Positions 19,956-30,584 are shown, counted from the first letter of the stretch. The stretch: 64,000 nucleotides of DNA from Pseudarthrobacter siccitolerans (GCF_030823375.1 NZ_JAUSXB010000001.1:2666001-2730000), one strand, 5' to 3'. The notes: generated by a model not told the origin, from the letters alone. Made by a program: numbers and translations.

Positions 19956-22046
19956 GTGGCTAACGACAATACAGATATTCTGGCAGTTGAACCCGCAGTC
20001 GAGGATGCCCGCACGCCTGACACCCCGGCAGAAGCAGCCACACCGCGCGAGTACGGTGCCAGCGACATTACCGTCCTTGAGGGCCTGGAAGCTGTCCGGA
20101 AGCGTCCCGGTATGTACATCGGCTCCACTGGACCCCGCGGACTCCACCACCTGGTCTACGAAGTGGTGGACAACTCCGTCGATGAGGCCCTGGCCGGCTA
20201 CTGTACACATATCGAGGTTGTGCTGCAGGCCGACGGCGGCGTGAAGGTTGTTGACGACGGCCGCGGCATCCCCGTGGACATGCACCCCACTGAGCACAAA
20301 CCCACGGTTGAAGTGGTGATGACCATCCTGCACGCCGGCGGCAAGTTCGGCGGCGGTGGCTACGCCGTGTCCGGCGGCCTGCACGGAGTGGGTATCTCCG
20401 TTGTCAACGCCCTCTCCAGCAGGGTGGACACCGAGGTCCGCCGGCAGGGCCACGTCTGGCGGATGTCCTTCGCCGACGGCGGCAAGCCCCAGGGCAGCCT
20501 GGTGCAGGGCGAAGAAACGGATCTCACCGGGACCACCCAGACGTTCTACCCCGACGCCTCAATTTTCGAGAGCACCGAGTTCGATTTCGAGACCCTCCGT
20601 GCCCGCTTTCAGCAGATGGCCTTCCTCAACAAGGGCCTGCGCATCACGCTGACCGACGAGCGCACGTCCGCCAGCGATAACGAAGCCGATGCGGATCTGG
20701 ACCTGGACGGCGTTGTCACCGAAGGCGAAGTCAGCGCCGAGCACCGCACCGTGGTCTACCAGTACAACGAGGGCCTGCTGGACTACGTCAAGCACCTGAA
20801 TTCAGGAAAGAAGGTGGAAGTAGTCCACGAGGACGTCATCGCCTTCGAAACCGAGGACACGGAACGCAAGATTGCCCTGGAAATGGCGATGCAGTGGACC
20901 AATGCCTATTCCGAGAGCGTCCACACCTACGCCAACACCATCAACACCCATGAGGGCGGTACCCACGAAGAGGGTTTCCGCGCTGCCATGACGTCACTGA
21001 TCAACCGCTATGCGCGTGAAAAGGGCATCATCAAGGAAAAGGACGACAACCTCACAGGCGATGACATCCGTGAGGGCCTCACCGCCGTCATTTCCGTCAA
21101 GCTCGCAGAGCCCCAGTTCGAGGGCCAGACCAAGACCAAGCTGGGCAACTCCGAGGTCAAGGGTTTCGTCCAGCGTGTGGTGACCGACGGGCTTGGCGAC
21201 TGGCTCGAACGCAATCCCGGCCCCGCCCGCGACGTCATCCGCAAGGCCATCTCGGCAGCGCAGGCCCGCATGGCTGCGCGCAAAGCCCGTGACAACGCGC
21301 GCCGTAAGAGCCCGCTGGAGTCCTTCGGCATGCCAGGCAAGCTGTCCGACTGCTCCTCCAAGAACCCGGAGAAGTGCGAGGTCTACATCGTGGAGGGTGA
21401 CTCGGCCGGCGGTTCCGCCAAGCGCGGCCGCAACCCCGAGACCCAGGCCATCCTTCCCCTCCGGGGCAAGATCCTGAACGTGGAGCGTGCCCGCCTGGAC
21501 AAGGCCCTGGGCAACACCGAAGTCCAGTCCATGATCACGGCCTTTGGCACCGGCATCGGGGAGGACTTCGACCTCTCCAAGCTTCGGTACCACAAGATCG
21601 TTTTGATGGCCGACGCCGACGTGGACGGCCAGCACATCACCACGCTGCTGATGACGCTGCTGTTCCGCTACATGCGGCCATTGATCGAAAACGGTTACGT
21701 CTACCTGGCCCAGCCGCCGCTGTACCGGATCAAGTGGTCGAACGCTGCGCACGATTACGTGTACAGCGACAAAGAACGTGACGCCAAGCTCCTCGCGGGA
21801 CAGGCAGCCGGGCGCCGCATCCCGAAGGACAACGGCATCCAGCGCTACAAGGGCCTCGGCGAGATGGACTACACGGAACTGTGGGACACCACCATGGATC
21901 CGGACAACCGCACCCTGTTGCAGGTCACCATGGACGACGCATTGGCTGCCGACCAGATCTTCTCCGTCCTGATGGGCGAGGACGTGGAATCACGCCGCAA
22001 CTTCATTCAGCAGAACGCCAAGGACGTCAGGTTCCTGGATATCTAA
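19956..22046 (+). CDS. gyrB: DNA gyrase subunit B
   Basis: ATPase subunit of the supercoiling gyrase. The GHKL ATP-binding region ([40 protein letters not shown]) is N-terminal; the TOPRIM motif [13 protein letters not shown] and the DADVDGQHI metal-binding segment are in the C-terminal half. 696 residues, GTG start downstream of AGAGGAG. gyrA follows after 54 bp. Confidence 0.98.
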   Translation: MANDNTDILAVEPAVEDARTPDTPAEAATPREYGASDITVLEGLEAVRKRPGMYIGSTGPRGLHHLVYEVVDNSVDEALAGYCTHIEVVLQADGGVKVVDDGRGIPVDMHPTEHKPTVEVVMTILHAGGKFGGGGYAVSGGLHGVGISVVNALSSRVDTEVRRQGHVWRMSFADGGKPQGSLVQGEETDLTGTTQTFYPDASIFESTEFDFETLRARFQQMAFLNKGLRITLTDERTSASDNEADADLDLDGVVTEGEVSAEHRTVVYQYNEGLLDYVKHLNSGKKVEVVHEDVIAFETEDTERKIALEMAMQWTNAYSESVHTYANTINTHEGGTHEEGFRAAMTSLINRYAREKGIIKEKDDNLTGDDIREGLTAVISVKLAEPQFEGQTKTKLGNSEVKGFVQRVVTDGLGDWLERNPGPARDVIRKAISAAQARMAARKARDNARRKSPLESFGMPGKLSDCSSKNPEKCEVYIVEGDSAGGSAKRGRNPETQAILPLRGKILNVERARLDKALGNTEVQSMITAFGTGIGEDFDLSKLRYHKIVLMADADVDGQHITTLLMTLLFRYMRPLIENGYVYLAQPPLYRIKWSNAAHDYVYSDKERDAKLLAGQAAGRRIPKDNGIQRYKGLGEMDYTELWDTTMDPDNRTLLQVTMDDALAADQIFSVLMGEDVESRRNFIQQNAKDVRFLDI

Positions 22047-22100
22047 AGGTAATTCCCTTCGTATTCCAGAGCTGACATATACCTGAAACGGAAATAGAAA

Positions 22101-24779
22101 ATGAGCGACGAAACACCCGAGAACCCGGCCCCCGAAGCCGGGAACCCGGACACCGTTCTTGAAGGCGACGTGCTGGTGGACCGCGTGGAGCAGGTGGACC
22201 TGCAGACGGAAATGCAGCGGTCCTACTTGGACTACGCGATGGCCGTCATCGTGGGCCGTGCCCTCCCTGACGTCCGCGACGGCCTTAAACCCGTACACCG
22301 CCGGGTGCTGTACGCCATGTTCGACGGCGGCTACCGCCCCGAGCGATCCTTCAACAAGTGCGCCCGCGTGGTGGGCGAGGTCATGGGCCAGTACCACCCC
22401 CACGGCGACACCGCGATCTACGACGCCCTGGTACGCCTCATCCAGGACTGGACCATGCGCTACCCGTTGGCCCTGGGCCAGGGCAACTTCGGTTCGCCGG
22501 GCAACGATGGCGCCGCTGCGCCCCGTTACACCGAAACCAAGATGGCCCCGCTGGCCATGGAGATGGTCCGCGACATCGATGAGGAAACCGTCGATTTCCA
22601 GGACAACTACGACGGCAAGAACCAGGAACCCACCATCCTGCCGGCCCGGTTCCCCAACCTGCTGGTCAACGGCTCCTCGGGCATCGCCGTGGGTATGGCC
22701 ACCAACATCCCGCCGCACAACCTCCGCGAGGTGGCCGACGGCGTGCAGTGGTACCTGGCCAACCCCCAGGCCACCCGCGAGGAACTGCTGGAAGAACTCC
22801 TGCTGCGGGTCAAGGGCCCCGATTTCCCCACCGGTGCCACCATCCTTGGCCACAAGGGCATCGAGGACGCCTACCGCACCGGCCGCGGCTCCGTCACCAT
22901 GCGCGCCGTGGTGAACGTGGAGGAACTGCAGGGCCGCACCTGCCTGGTGGTTACCGAACTGCCGTACCAGGCCAACCCGGACAACCTCGCCATCAAGATT
23001 GCCGAACTGGTGAAGGACGGCAAGATCCAGGGCATCGCCGACCTGCGGGATGAAACCTCCGGCCGCACCGGCCAGCGGCTGGTCATCGTGCTGAAACGCG
23101 ATGCCGTGGCCAAGGTGGTGCTGAACAACCTCTACAAGCACACCGAACTGCAGAGCAACTTCTCCGCCAATATGCTGGCGATCGTTGACGGAGTGCCCCG
23201 GACCCTGAGCCTGGATGCCTTCATCCGGCACTGGGTCACCCACCAGATGGACGTCATTGCCCGCCGCACCAGGTACAGGCTGCGCAAGGCCGAAGAAGAA
23301 GCCCACATCCTGCGGGCACTGCTGAAGGCGCTGGACATGCTGGACGAGGTCATTGCCCTCATCCGTGCTTCCAACACCACCGAAGCCGCCCGCGACGGCC
23401 TGATGGAACTGCTGGACATCGACGAACTGCAGGCCCGGGCCATCCTGGACATGCAGCTGCGCCGCCTTGCGGCCCTGGAACGCCAGAAGATCCAGGACCG
23501 GCATTCAGAGCTCGAGGCCCTCATTGCCGAGTACAACGCGATCCTCGCCTCCGAGCAGCGCCAGCGCGAAATCATCAGCACCGAGCTTGGCGAAATCGTG
23601 GACAAGCACGGCGATGACCGCCGCACGAAGATCCTGATGGGCTTCGACGGCGACATGTCCATGGAGGACCTCATCCCCGAAGAGGAGATGGTGGTCACCA
23701 TCACCCGCGGCGGGTACGTGAAGCGGACCCGGAGCGATAACTACCGTTCCCAGCAGCGCGGCGGCAAGGGCATCAAGGGTGCCCAGCTGCGCGGGGACGA
23801 CGTGGTGGAGCACTTCTTTGTCACCACCACCCACCACTGGCTCCTGTTCTTCACCAACCTTGGCCGGGTTTACCGCGCGAAGGCCTACGAGCTGATGGAA
23901 GCCGGCCGTGACGCCAAGGGCCAGCACGTGGCCAACCTGATGGCGTTCCAGCCCGATGAGCACATCGCCCAGGTGCTGGACCTGAAGGACTACCAGCAGG
24001 CGCCCTACCTGGTACTCGCCACCAAGCGCGGGCTGGTCAAGAAGACGCGGCTGGAGGACTACGACACCAACCGCTCCGCGGGTGTGATCGCCATCAACCT
24101 CCGCGACGGCGATGAACTGGTGTCCGCGCAGCTGGTTTCCGAAACCGACGACCTGCTCCTCGTGTCCCGGAAGGGGCAGTCCATCCGCTTCACCGCCACC
24201 GAGGACGCCCTGCGCCCCATGGGCCGGGCAACCTCCGGCGTCACCGGCATGAAGTTCCGCGAGGACGACGAGCTGCTCGCCGCCAACGTGGTGACCGACG
24301 GCTCCTTCGTGTTCATCGTGACCGAGGGCGGCTACGCCAAGCGCACCGCCGTCGAGGAGTACCGCCTCCAGGGCCGCGGCGGGCTGGGCATCAAGGTTGC
24401 CAAGCTCGCCGAAGAACGCGGTGACCTGGTGGGCGCGCTTATTGTCCAGGAAGAGGATGAGGTGCTGGTGGTCATGGAGGGCGGCAAGGTTGTCCGCTCC
24501 TCGGTGGCCGGCGTCCCCGCGAAGGGCCGCGACACCATGGGCGTCATCTTCGCCAAACCGGACAAAAACGACCGGATCATCGAGGTGGCACGCAACAGCG
24601 AACGCGGCATCGAGGGCGAGGAATCGCTGGAGGATGACGTAACGTTGGCTGAAGATGGCGGTTCCCCTGGGGAAGCCGCAGAGTCAGCACTGGCAGATGA
24701 ATCACCGGCCGTTGAGTCAGAGGACGCCTCGGGCGACGCTGAGCCGAACGAAGACAACACGGAGGTAACGAATGAGTAA
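22101..24779 (+). CDS. gyrA: DNA gyrase subunit A
   Basis: Breakage-reunion subunit. The catalytic tyrosine is in [10 protein letters not shown], and the quinolone-determining region reads [15 protein letters not shown] near residue 100. C-terminal beta-pinwheel repeats with a GyrA-box-like [10 protein letters not shown] follow, and then an acidic, low-complexity tail of about 60 residues. 892 residues. Its end overlaps the DUF3566 gene by 8 bp. Confidence 0.98.
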   Translation: MSDETPENPAPEAGNPDTVLEGDVLVDRVEQVDLQTEMQRSYLDYAMAVIVGRALPDVRDGLKPVHRRVLYAMFDGGYRPERSFNKCARVVGEVMGQYHPHGDTAIYDALVRLIQDWTMRYPLALGQGNFGSPGNDGAAAPRYTETKMAPLAMEMVRDIDEETVDFQDNYDGKNQEPTILPARFPNLLVNGSSGIAVGMATNIPPHNLREVADGVQWYLANPQATREELLEELLLRVKGPDFPTGATILGHKGIEDAYRTGRGSVTMRAVVNVEELQGRTCLVVTELPYQANPDNLAIKIAELVKDGKIQGIADLRDETSGRTGQRLVIVLKRDAVAKVVLNNLYKHTELQSNFSANMLAIVDGVPRTLSLDAFIRHWVTHQMDVIARRTRYRLRKAEEEAHILRALLKALDMLDEVIALIRASNTTEAARDGLMELLDIDELQARAILDMQLRRLAALERQKIQDRHSELEALIAEYNAILASEQRQREIISTELGEIVDKHGDDRRTKILMGFDGDMSMEDLIPEEEMVVTITRGGYVKRTRSDNYRSQQRGGKGIKGAQLRGDDVVEHFFVTTTHHWLLFFTNLGRVYRAKAYELMEAGRDAKGQHVANLMAFQPDEHIAQVLDLKDYQQAPYLVLATKRGLVKKTRLEDYDTNRSAGVIAINLRDGDELVSAQLVSETDDLLLVSRKGQSIRFTATEDALRPMGRATSGVTGMKFREDDELLAANVVTDGSFVFIVTEGGYAKRTAVEEYRLQGRGGLGIKVAKLAEERGDLVGALIVQEEDEVLVVMEGGKVVRSSVAGVPAKGRDTMGVIFAKPDKNDRIIEVARNSERGIEGEESLEDDVTLAEDGGSPGEAAESALADESPAVESEDASGDAEPNEDNTEVTNE

Positions 24780-25473
24780 TCCCGACTCATTTCCCAAGCC
24801 GAACACTTCAGCTCCCGAGGGAAGCCGGCCCTCGGCTGCACCCCGCGTGAACGCTCCTGTTCGTCCGCAGCAGCGGCCAGCCGCGCCCGCGGCAGCTCCC
24901 GGACAACGCCCGGCAGTCCCCGGCCAGCGTCCCCTCCAGGGTGAACGGCCGACGCCGGGACAGGCCGCACCGCGCACGGCTGCGGGACCATCCGTCTCCG
25001 GCCAGCGTCCGGCACCGGGCCAACGCCCGATGCAGGGAAACCAGGGCCAGGGAGGCCAGCGGCCGGCCCAGGGGACACCGGGACTCGTCAAGCCCGCCCC
25101 TAAGGCCAAAGTGCGGCGCGCGCGGCTGCTGATCAGCAAGGTGGACCCATGGTCTGTCCTGAAGATGGCCTTCCTGCTGTCCGTGGCGCTGGGAATCGTC
25201 ACGGTGGTCGCCGCCATCGTCCTGTGGACCGTCCTGGACCTCACCGGAATCTTTGACCAGGTGGACAGCCTGCTCGGTACCCTTGCCGGCTCCGAAGGCG
25301 GCGGCTTCGAACTGAAGAAGGTTGCCTCCCTCGGCCAGGTGGCCTCGTTCGCCACCATCATCGCCGTGGTGAACGTGGTCCTGCTGACCGCGCTCTCCAT
25401 GCTCTCTGCCGTCCTGTACAACATTGCAGCCACCCTGGTGGGCGGCATCGGCGTTACCCTCACCGACGATTAG
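24772..25473 (+). CDS. DUF3566 membrane protein downstream of gyrA
   Basis: 233 residues: a disordered N-terminal half rich in Pro, Gln, Arg and Gly with repeated GQRP motifs (about 20-100), then a DUF3566 domain beginning [27 protein letters not shown] with two membrane segments (about 130-150 and 190-220). Equivalent genes follow gyrA in mycobacteria and streptomycetes. Function unknown; coupling to gyrA is clear from the 8-bp overlap. Confidence 0.88.
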   Translation: MSNPDSFPKPNTSAPEGSRPSAAPRVNAPVRPQQRPAAPAAAPGQRPAVPGQRPLQGERPTPGQAAPRTAAGPSVSGQRPAPGQRPMQGNQGQGGQRPAQGTPGLVKPAPKAKVRRARLLISKVDPWSVLKMAFLLSVALGIVTVVAAIVLWTVLDLTGIFDQVDSLLGTLAGSEGGGFELKKVASLGQVASFATIIAVVNVVLLTALSMLSAVLYNIAATLVGGIGVTLTDD

Positions 25474-25479
25474 GTCCCT

Positions 25480-25508
25480 GCTTTCACCGGCAAATTTGCG
25501 GTGAAAGC
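25480..25508 (+). terminator. Hairpin after the gyrBA operon
   Basis: A perfect 10-bp stem (GCTTTCACCG / CGGTGAAAGC) with a 9-nt loop begins 6 bp after the DUF3566 stop. There is no T-run, so intrinsic termination is uncertain. Confidence 0.55.
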
Positions 25509-25515
25509 GCCCGAT

Positions 25516-25545
25516 TTGAGATCGGGCCGGGATGTGCTGTAAAGT
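25516..25545 (+). promoter_or_regulatory. Probable tRNA-Ile promoter
   Basis: TTGAGA (25516-25521) and TAAAGT (25540-25545) are separated by 18 bp and lie 25 bp upstream of the tRNA 5' end, as expected for a housekeeping-sigma promoter. Confidence 0.5.
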
Positions 25546-25570
25546 CATGTCTCGGCCCGATGAGGTATCG

Positions 25571-25644
25571 GGGCGTATAGCTCAGGCGGTTAGAGCGCTT
25601 CGCTGATAACGAAGAGGTCCCAGGTTCAAGTCCTGGTACGCCCA
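25571..25644 (+). tRNA. tRNA-Ile (GAT)
   Basis: A 74-nt cloverleaf: acceptor GGGCGTA pairs with TACGCCC, the anticodon loop in TTCGCTGATAACGAA gives GAT, and the T-loop GGTTCAAGTCC is present. CCA is not encoded directly after the discriminator A. It follows gyrA as in other Actinobacteria. Confidence 0.96.
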
Positions 25645-25712
25645 CGGAACCTGTGCAGGTTCAAGTGGAGGTTTGGTCCGCATCACAGCGGCCGGACCGG
25701 AACGGGGAGCAT

Positions 25713-25829
25713 GTGAAGAAGTTGCTTGTACTGGCAGCTGCAATCGCAGGCGTCCTCGTCTACCGGAAAGCACAGGAATCCGAAGCCCGGAAAACAGTCT
25801 GGAGCAAGTCCACCGATTCGGTTGGCTAG
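25713..25829 (+). CDS. DLW-39 family small protein
   Basis: A 38-residue protein starting MKKLLVLAAAIAGVLVYRKA, a hydrophobic N-terminus followed by a charged tail with a VWSKSTD segment matching the family's usual DLW position. The GTG start follows GGGGAG. Such short proteins are annotated between the tRNA-Ile and tRNA-Ala genes of many Actinobacteria; the function is unknown. Family assignment is from pattern memory. Confidence 0.8.
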   Translation: MKKLLVLAAAIAGVLVYRKAQESEARKTVWSKSTDSVG

Positions 25830-25901
25830 GCCGGACGCCCCGTCCTGGGGCTGGTCAGCAGCCCCAAGGTTCTAGGGTATGATGGACGGGTTGCTTCTTA
25901 T

Positions 25902-25977
25902 GGGGGCATGGCGCAATTGGTAGCGCACCTGCTTTGCAAGCAGGGGGTTCGGGGTTCGAGTCCCCGTGCCTCCACCA
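25902..25977 (+). tRNA. tRNA-Ala (TGC)
   Basis: Acceptor GGGGGCA pairs with TGCCTCC (one G-T), the anticodon arm CTGCTTTGCAAGCAG gives TGC, the T-arm is GGGGTTCGAGTCCCC, and CCA is encoded. A TATGAT -10-like hexamer lies at 25878-25883. Confidence 0.96.
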
Positions 25978-25983
25978 TAAGAG

Positions 25984-26020
25984 AGTCCCGGTTCAGCGGA
26001 AACGCTGGCCGGGACTTTTG
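25984..26020 (+). terminator. Rho-independent terminator after tRNA-Ala
   Basis: AGTCCCGG..CAGC pairs with GCTG.CCGGGACT around a GGAAAC loop (two unpaired bases on the left, one on the right), and TTTTGTTTT follows. Confidence 0.88.
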
Positions 26021-26064
26021 TTTTGCCCGAGACATATAGGCCTGAGAAATATAGGGGTGGATGG

Positions 26065-27012
26065 GTGGCCTACTTTATTGCAGCCCTTGGCGTGCTGGGT
26101 GTTGCCTCCTCCGGTCCCCTGATAGCAGCCACGCTGGGAGCCACCAGTGTCAGTGCGCTGGCCATAGCCTTCTGGCGCAACGCCATCGGCGCCGTCGTGA
26201 TGGCCACCCCTACCCTCATCCGGGAGCCGGCCTTGTTCGGCAGGGTGACCCGGAGGGAGTTCCGCTGGTCGCTGCTCGCCGCCGTCGCCCTGGCCCTGCA
26301 CTTTGCCTGCTTCATCACCTCGCTGCAGCTGACGTCCGTTGCTGCGGCCACGGCCCTGGTGTGCCTCCAATCGGCATGGATTGCCGTCTTCCAGCTCTTC
26401 AGGGGAACCAGGCACCGCTGGCAGGTGCTCGCCGGCCTGGGCATCGCCTTTGGCGGAGTCGTGGCCATCACCGGCTTCGACATGGGATCTTCCCCGGAAG
26501 CCCTCGCAGGTGACTTGCTGGCAGTGGCCGGCGGAGCCCTGGCCGGGCTGTACACGCTGGCGGGTGGCAAGGCCCGGCAGAGCATGACCACCGGGACTTA
26601 CACCACGCTCTGCTACGGAATGTGCGCTGCCCTCGTGGCCCTCCTCGCGCTGCTGGGCGGACAACCGCTGGTGGGCTTCGACGCTGGCGGCTGGCTCGGT
26701 ATCGCGGCAATCACTGTGTGCGCCCAACTGGTGGGCCATACCGCGTTCAACCACCTGCTCGCCACGATGGGTCCGCTGCTGGTGTCCATGATCATCCTGC
26801 TGGAAATCCCCGGCGCGGCGCTCCTGGCAGCCATGTTCCTGCAGGAAACACTTCCCGCAGGCACCTACGCAGGGCTGGCCCTGATCCTGGTGGGGCTCGC
26901 CGTCGTTGTACTCGGCCAAAAGCCCGCAAGGGCAGGAAGGCGGGGCCGCCCGGGAGGGTCAGGGGAACAGGATGGACCGGAACGTCCGCTGGCGGAACTC
27001 GGGACAGACTGA
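26065..27012 (+). CDS. EamA/DMT-superfamily transporter
   Basis: About ten hydrophobic segments in two EamA repeats (for example VAYFIAALGVLGVASSGP and TAFNHLLATMGPLLVSMIILLEIPGAALLA) mark a drug/metabolite exporter. The substrate cannot be predicted. The frame is open from a TTG at 26023 that falls in the T-run of the preceding terminator, so I use the GTG at 26065 after GGGGTGG, giving 315 residues. The C-terminal 30 residues are Gly/Arg-rich and variable. Confidence 0.85.
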   Translation: MAYFIAALGVLGVASSGPLIAATLGATSVSALAIAFWRNAIGAVVMATPTLIREPALFGRVTRREFRWSLLAAVALALHFACFITSLQLTSVAAATALVCLQSAWIAVFQLFRGTRHRWQVLAGLGIAFGGVVAITGFDMGSSPEALAGDLLAVAGGALAGLYTLAGGKARQSMTTGTYTTLCYGMCAALVALLALLGGQPLVGFDAGGWLGIAAITVCAQLVGHTAFNHLLATMGPLLVSMIILLEIPGAALLAAMFLQETLPAGTYAGLALILVGLAVVVLGQKPARAGRRGRPGGSGEQDGPERPLAELGTD

Positions 27013-27044
27013 CCCCTGGCCAGGAAAGCCCGGGAGGGAGAGGC

Positions 27045-27920
27045 CTACTGCCCGCCGCGGCGGGTTGGCTGTGCAGTATTAACGGTGTGGATGGCCCGCA
27101 GGAGCTTGGCCGGGAAGTACACCGAGAAAAACACCACCATCGGTGCCTTGAGGGCCATCTTCTTCACGTTGTGGGCCTTGTACGTGCGGTCAAACCGGGT
27201 GACGTAGTAGCGGTAGTCCCGGGGGGAATCCTCCAGCCGGCGCGCGGACATGCCGGACACCATCTGGGGGCAGTAGTTGATCTTCAGGTCGTGGTCGGCG
27301 AGGTGCAGCGAAAGATCGATGTCTTCATGCATCTCGTCCTTCTCGTCGCGGCACGTCTCTGAGCGGATGATCTCCCAGGCCGAAGAGCGCAGGGCCATGT
27401 TGGAGCCGAACAGGAAATGGTATTGGTGCTTGGCCAGCTTCAGCATGAGCTGGCGCATTTTGTCGTCCGCTTTGAGGCCGAAGCGGCGCATGGGCATGTC
27501 GTAATAGACGACTGGCCCGGTGGCGGCCTGGACTGACGGGTCACCGAAGGCGCGCTGCACCTGTTCCACCCAGTCCGGTTCCACCACGGAGTCCGCGTCG
27601 ATGCGGCCGAGGATGTCCCCGGTGGCGTTGTCCAGGCCGAAGTTGCGGGTGGGAATGAGCCCCTGTTCCTGGTCCTGGCTCAGCAGGACGATGGGGCTTT
27701 CCGGATACTCAAGTTGCATCTGGCGGACGATGTCAGCGGTCCGGTCCTTGGAGAGGTTGTCCACCACGATGATTTCGTGGGCGGGCACCGACTGGTAGAT
27801 GGCAGCTATAAGGCACTGCCGGATGACGCTCTCCTCGTTATATGCCGGGATGACAATGGACACGCGGGCCTGCTGTGCTGCGTCGTTCAAGGCATCCTCA
27901 GAGGATTGGTCGGCTGACAT
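27045..27920 (-). CDS. Family 2 glycosyltransferase
   Basis: A 291-residue GT-A fold enzyme: VSIVIPAYNEESVIRQCL at the N-terminus, the DxD motif in GRIDADSVVEPDWV, and EMHEDIDLSLHL (ED acceptor motif). The C-terminus contains a hydrophobic stretch (MVVFFSVYFPAKLL) that may contact the membrane. The donor and acceptor are unknown; it likely works in cell-envelope polysaccharide or lipid glycosylation. It is transcribed leftward, convergent with the EamA gene. Confidence 0.88.
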   Translation of the reverse strand: MSADQSSEDALNDAAQQARVSIVIPAYNEESVIRQCLIAAIYQSVPAHEIIVVDNLSKDRTADIVRQMQLEYPESPIVLLSQDQEQGLIPTRNFGLDNATGDILGRIDADSVVEPDWVEQVQRAFGDPSVQAATGPVVYYDMPMRRFGLKADDKMRQLMLKLAKHQYHFLFGSNMALRSSAWEIIRSETCRDEKDEMHEDIDLSLHLADHDLKINYCPQMVSGMSARRLEDSPRDYRYYVTRFDRTYKAHNVKKMALKAPMVVFFSVYFPAKLLRAIHTVNTAQPTRRGGQ

Positions 27921-27985
27921 CAGTTCAAATCTAGCATCGATCCGGTGCCCTCCCGGGGAGCGCGGCGGTGTGCGGAGATGAATAA

Positions 27986-28026
27986 AGGGCCCCGCTCCAG
28001 TGAACTTGTCACCGAAGCGGGGCCCT
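27986..28026 (-). terminator. Terminator of the 11-mer-repeat membrane protein gene
   Basis: On the minus strand a perfect 11-bp stem (AGGGCCCCGCT / AGCGGGGCCCT) is followed by TTATTC; it begins 18 bp past the stop of the upstream gene. Confidence 0.8.
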
Positions 28027-28044
28027 CATCCAAGGCGGGGAATG

Positions 28045-28995
28045 CTAGGACTGGGTGGCATCCTTGTCCAGAGTGGACTTGTCCCCGTTGCCGGTGTTGG
28101 ACGAGACGTTCTTGGTGGCCGTCTTGGCGTCGGTTGAAACCGGGGCTGTTTCGCCGGGAGCGTCCTCAGCCACGTGCTTGGCCTTGTCCGCGGTGTCAGC
28201 ATCCTCGTCCGCCACAACGCCTGGCGCCTCGTCCGCCACAACGCCGCTGGTGGCCTCAGGAACTTCGTTCACCGTGGTTGCCGGGACAGGGGCGGGCGTG
28301 GACGTGACTGGGGAAGGAGTCTTCCAGGGGTCCTCGACCGGCTTGGAGGCCTTCCAGGCAGCCACACCGGCGGCAACGGCCGCCGCGATTACGCCAAAGA
28401 CCAGCCAGCCGCGCTTCCCGGGCTTCTCCGGTTCGGCGAGCTGGGTGCCCGCCGTCCGGCCGGCTTCGGTCGCGACTACCTTGAGCCGGGGGGCGGCGGC
28501 CTGGGCCTGCTCCTGGATGGTGTGGATGATTCCCACATCGCCGAGCTTCTGCGCAATGGCGTCCACGTGGGCCGGCGTGTTTTCGAGTGTGCGGTGCACG
28601 GCGTTGGAGGCGACACCGATCTGGTCGGACAGTCGGGGCAGGTAATCCACAACGACGCGGTCGCGGGCACTGAGGACAACCGGCGTTGCTTTGTCCAGCG
28701 CCTCGTGCAGCCGCGGGGATGCTCCATCCACTGCCTCATTGATCCGCGGAGCGAGCTGCGCCAGGCCGCCCTGGATGCGGGGAGTCACGGTGGCAACGCC
28801 GCCGGCCAGGTTGTGGGCCGCTGACTTCAGGCCTTCCTGGATTTTGGGAGATGCGTTATCCAGGCTCTGCTGCAGGCGGGGAACGGCCCACTCAACGGCT
28901 GCTTCCACGCGGGGGCTTGCCCACTCCCTGGCGTGCTCCACAGCTCTGGTGACTGACAGCTCAAGGTCACGGGCAATACGATCCGATTTCTTCAC
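28045..28995 (-). CDS. Membrane protein with tandem 11-residue amphipathic repeats
   Basis: Not recognised as a named family. The 316 residues show: eight tandem 11-residue units at about 26-113 of the form A-S-P-R-hydrophobic-x-x-A-hydrophobic-x-x (ASPRVEAAVEW, AVPRLQQSLDN, LAPRINEAVDG, ASPRLHEALDK); a further helical region to about 190; one membrane segment at about 196-214 (GWLVFGVIAAAVAAGVAAW); and an acidic low-complexity C-terminal tail. Eleven-residue helices of this kind occur in apolipoproteins and synucleins and bind curved membranes, so a membrane-surface role is plausible but inferred. It ends in its own terminator. Confidence 0.8.
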   Translation of the reverse strand: MKKSDRIARDLELSVTRAVEHAREWASPRVEAAVEWAVPRLQQSLDNASPKIQEGLKSAAHNLAGGVATVTPRIQGGLAQLAPRINEAVDGASPRLHEALDKATPVVLSARDRVVVDYLPRLSDQIGVASNAVHRTLENTPAHVDAIAQKLGDVGIIHTIQEQAQAAAPRLKVVATEAGRTAGTQLAEPEKPGKRGWLVFGVIAAAVAAGVAAWKASKPVEDPWKTPSPVTSTPAPVPATTVNEVPEATSGVVADEAPGVVADEDADTADKAKHVAEDAPGETAPVSTDAKTATKNVSSNTGNGDKSTLDKDATQS

Positions 28996-29150
28996 AACTA
29001 CCTCCCGATTAAAGTGACGGTCTGTGGTTAGCCTACGTTGGCTTGGTCTTCACCGGCTATTCCCTCTGCGGAATTTAGGCGGATTTCACCGAGCGCGGAA
29101 CTGCTGCCGCAGCAGTCCCCGCCCCGGACCGCCATGGAAGAATGGGCCGT

Positions 29151-29696
29151 ATGACTGCCATCGCAACTGCAAAAGCAACCATCCACACAAGCCTCGGCGA
29201 CATCGTCGTCAACCTCTTCGGCAACCACGCGCCCAAGACGGTCAAGAACTTCGTTGGCCTCGCCACGGGCGAGCAGGCGTGGACCCACCCGGAAACGGGC
29301 GAGGATAAGACCGGTACGCCCCTGTACAACGGCACCATCTTCCACCGCATCATCAAGGACTTCATGATCCAGGCCGGCGATCCCCTGGGCCGCGGCGTGG
29401 GCGGACCGGGCTACCAGTTCGACGACGAAATCCACCCCGAACTCAGCTTCAACCAGCCCTACAAGCTGGCCATGGCAAACGCCGGCATCCGCATGGGCAA
29501 GGGCACCAACGGGTCACAGTTCTTCATCACCACCATCCCCACCGACTGGCTGCAGGGCAAGCACAGCATCTTCGGTGAAGTAGCGGACGACGAATCCAAG
29601 AAGGTCGTGGACGCCATTGAAGGTGTCCGTACCGGCATGGGTGACCGCCCGGTGGAGGACGTCACCATCAACAGCATCGACATCGAACAGCTGTAA
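29151..29696 (+). CDS. ppiA: Peptidyl-prolyl cis-trans isomerase (cyclophilin A)
   Basis: Cytoplasmic cyclophilin that accelerates proline isomerisation. FHRIIKDFMIQAGDP carries the catalytic Arg, and GTNGSQFFITT and HSIFGEV complete the active site. An in-frame ATG at 29142 is possible; the ATG at 29151 gives MTAIATAKATIHTS, the usual start, and 181 residues. In mycobacteria ppiA also lies between gyrA and crgA. Confidence 0.95.
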   Translation: MTAIATAKATIHTSLGDIVVNLFGNHAPKTVKNFVGLATGEQAWTHPETGEDKTGTPLYNGTIFHRIIKDFMIQAGDPLGRGVGGPGYQFDDEIHPELSFNQPYKLAMANAGIRMGKGTNGSQFFITTIPTDWLQGKHSIFGEVADDESKKVVDAIEGVRTGMGDRPVEDVTINSIDIEQL

Positions 29697-29705
29697 TCCC
29701 CCTCC

Positions 29706-30584
29706 ATGAGTTACGGAATTCCGTCGGCTGAGCCGTCCGCGCAGGTTCCGGTCTGCCCCCGGCATCCGGACCGGCCATCCTACGTGCGCTGTCAGCGGTG
29801 CGGACGCCCCGCGTGCCCGGACTGCCAGCGGGCGGCCGCCGTCGGATTCCAGTGCATTGACTGCGTCAACGAAACAAGGCGTACGACGCCGGAAGTGCGG
29901 ACGGTCTACGGCGGCGCCGCAACTGCCGGCAAACCATTGGTGACGTACGGCATCATCGCAGCGTGCGTGCTGGTGTACGTGCTGCAGTGGATCATCCCCG
30001 GCCAGGCCGTTTATGAACAGTTCGCCTACAACAACGTCTTCGCCACCCCTAAATACGGGGCCTTCGAGCCTTGGCGGATGCTCACGGCAGCATTCCTGCA
30101 CTCGCCGGATTCCGTGCTGCACATTGTCCTTAACATGTACACGCTGTGGATCTTCGGCCAGGCACTCGAGCCGCTCCTGGGCCGCATCCGCTTCCTGGCC
30201 CTCTACCTGATTTCGGCCATTGGCGGCTCGGTGGGATACCTGCTCCTGAACCCGCTGCTGGTGCCCGGGCAAGGCCTGGTGGGAGTAGTGGGCGCTTCAG
30301 GTGCCATCTTCGGGCTCTTCGGTGCCATGCTGTTGGTACAGCGGCAGCGCGGCGGAGATACCCGCCAGCTGTGGGTGCTGATCGCCATCAACGGTGTGAT
30401 CGGCTTCCTCATCCCCCAGATCGCCTGGCAGGCGCACCTTGGCGGCCTGGTCACCGGCGGGCTCTGCGCGGCGGTCCTCGCCTACACTCCCCGCGGACGC
30501 CGGCAGGGCCTGGTCCAGGCAGCCGGCCTGGTAGCGGTCCTCGCCCTGCTGGTTGCCGCCAGCTGGATCCGAATTTCGCTCTAG
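29706..30584 (+). CDS. Rhomboid family intramembrane serine protease with zinc-finger N-terminus
   Basis: 292 residues. The N-terminus (about 15-58) has Cys/His pairs (CPRHPDRPSYVRCQRCGRPAC, CIDC) forming a B-box-like zinc-binding module. Six or seven membrane segments follow, with the catalytic serine in GASGAIFGLFG and the histidine in QAHLGGLVTG. Such proteins cleave substrates in the membrane plane. It starts 9 bp after ppiA, so they probably share transcription. Its terminator was split by the IS30 element. Confidence 0.93.
   Translation: MSYGIPSAEPSAQVPVCPRHPDRPSYVRCQRCGRPACPDCQRAAAVGFQCIDCVNETRRTTPEVRTVYGGAATAGKPLVTYGIIAACVLVYVLQWIIPGQAVYEQFAYNNVFATPKYGAFEPWRMLTAAFLHSPDSVLHIVLNMYTLWIFGQALEPLLGRIRFLALYLISAIGGSVGYLLLNPLLVPGQGLVGVVGASGAIFGLFGAMLLVQRQRGGDTRQLWVLIAINGVIGFLIPQIAWQAHLGGLVTGGLCAAVLAYTPRGRRQGLVQAAGLVAVLALLVAASWIRISL

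Noticed and set aside
20941..21000. CRISPR-like or tandem DNA repeats anywhere in the window
   Set aside because: No regularly spaced direct repeats were found; the 11-residue repeats at 28.6-28.9 kb are protein-level and too diverged at the DNA level.
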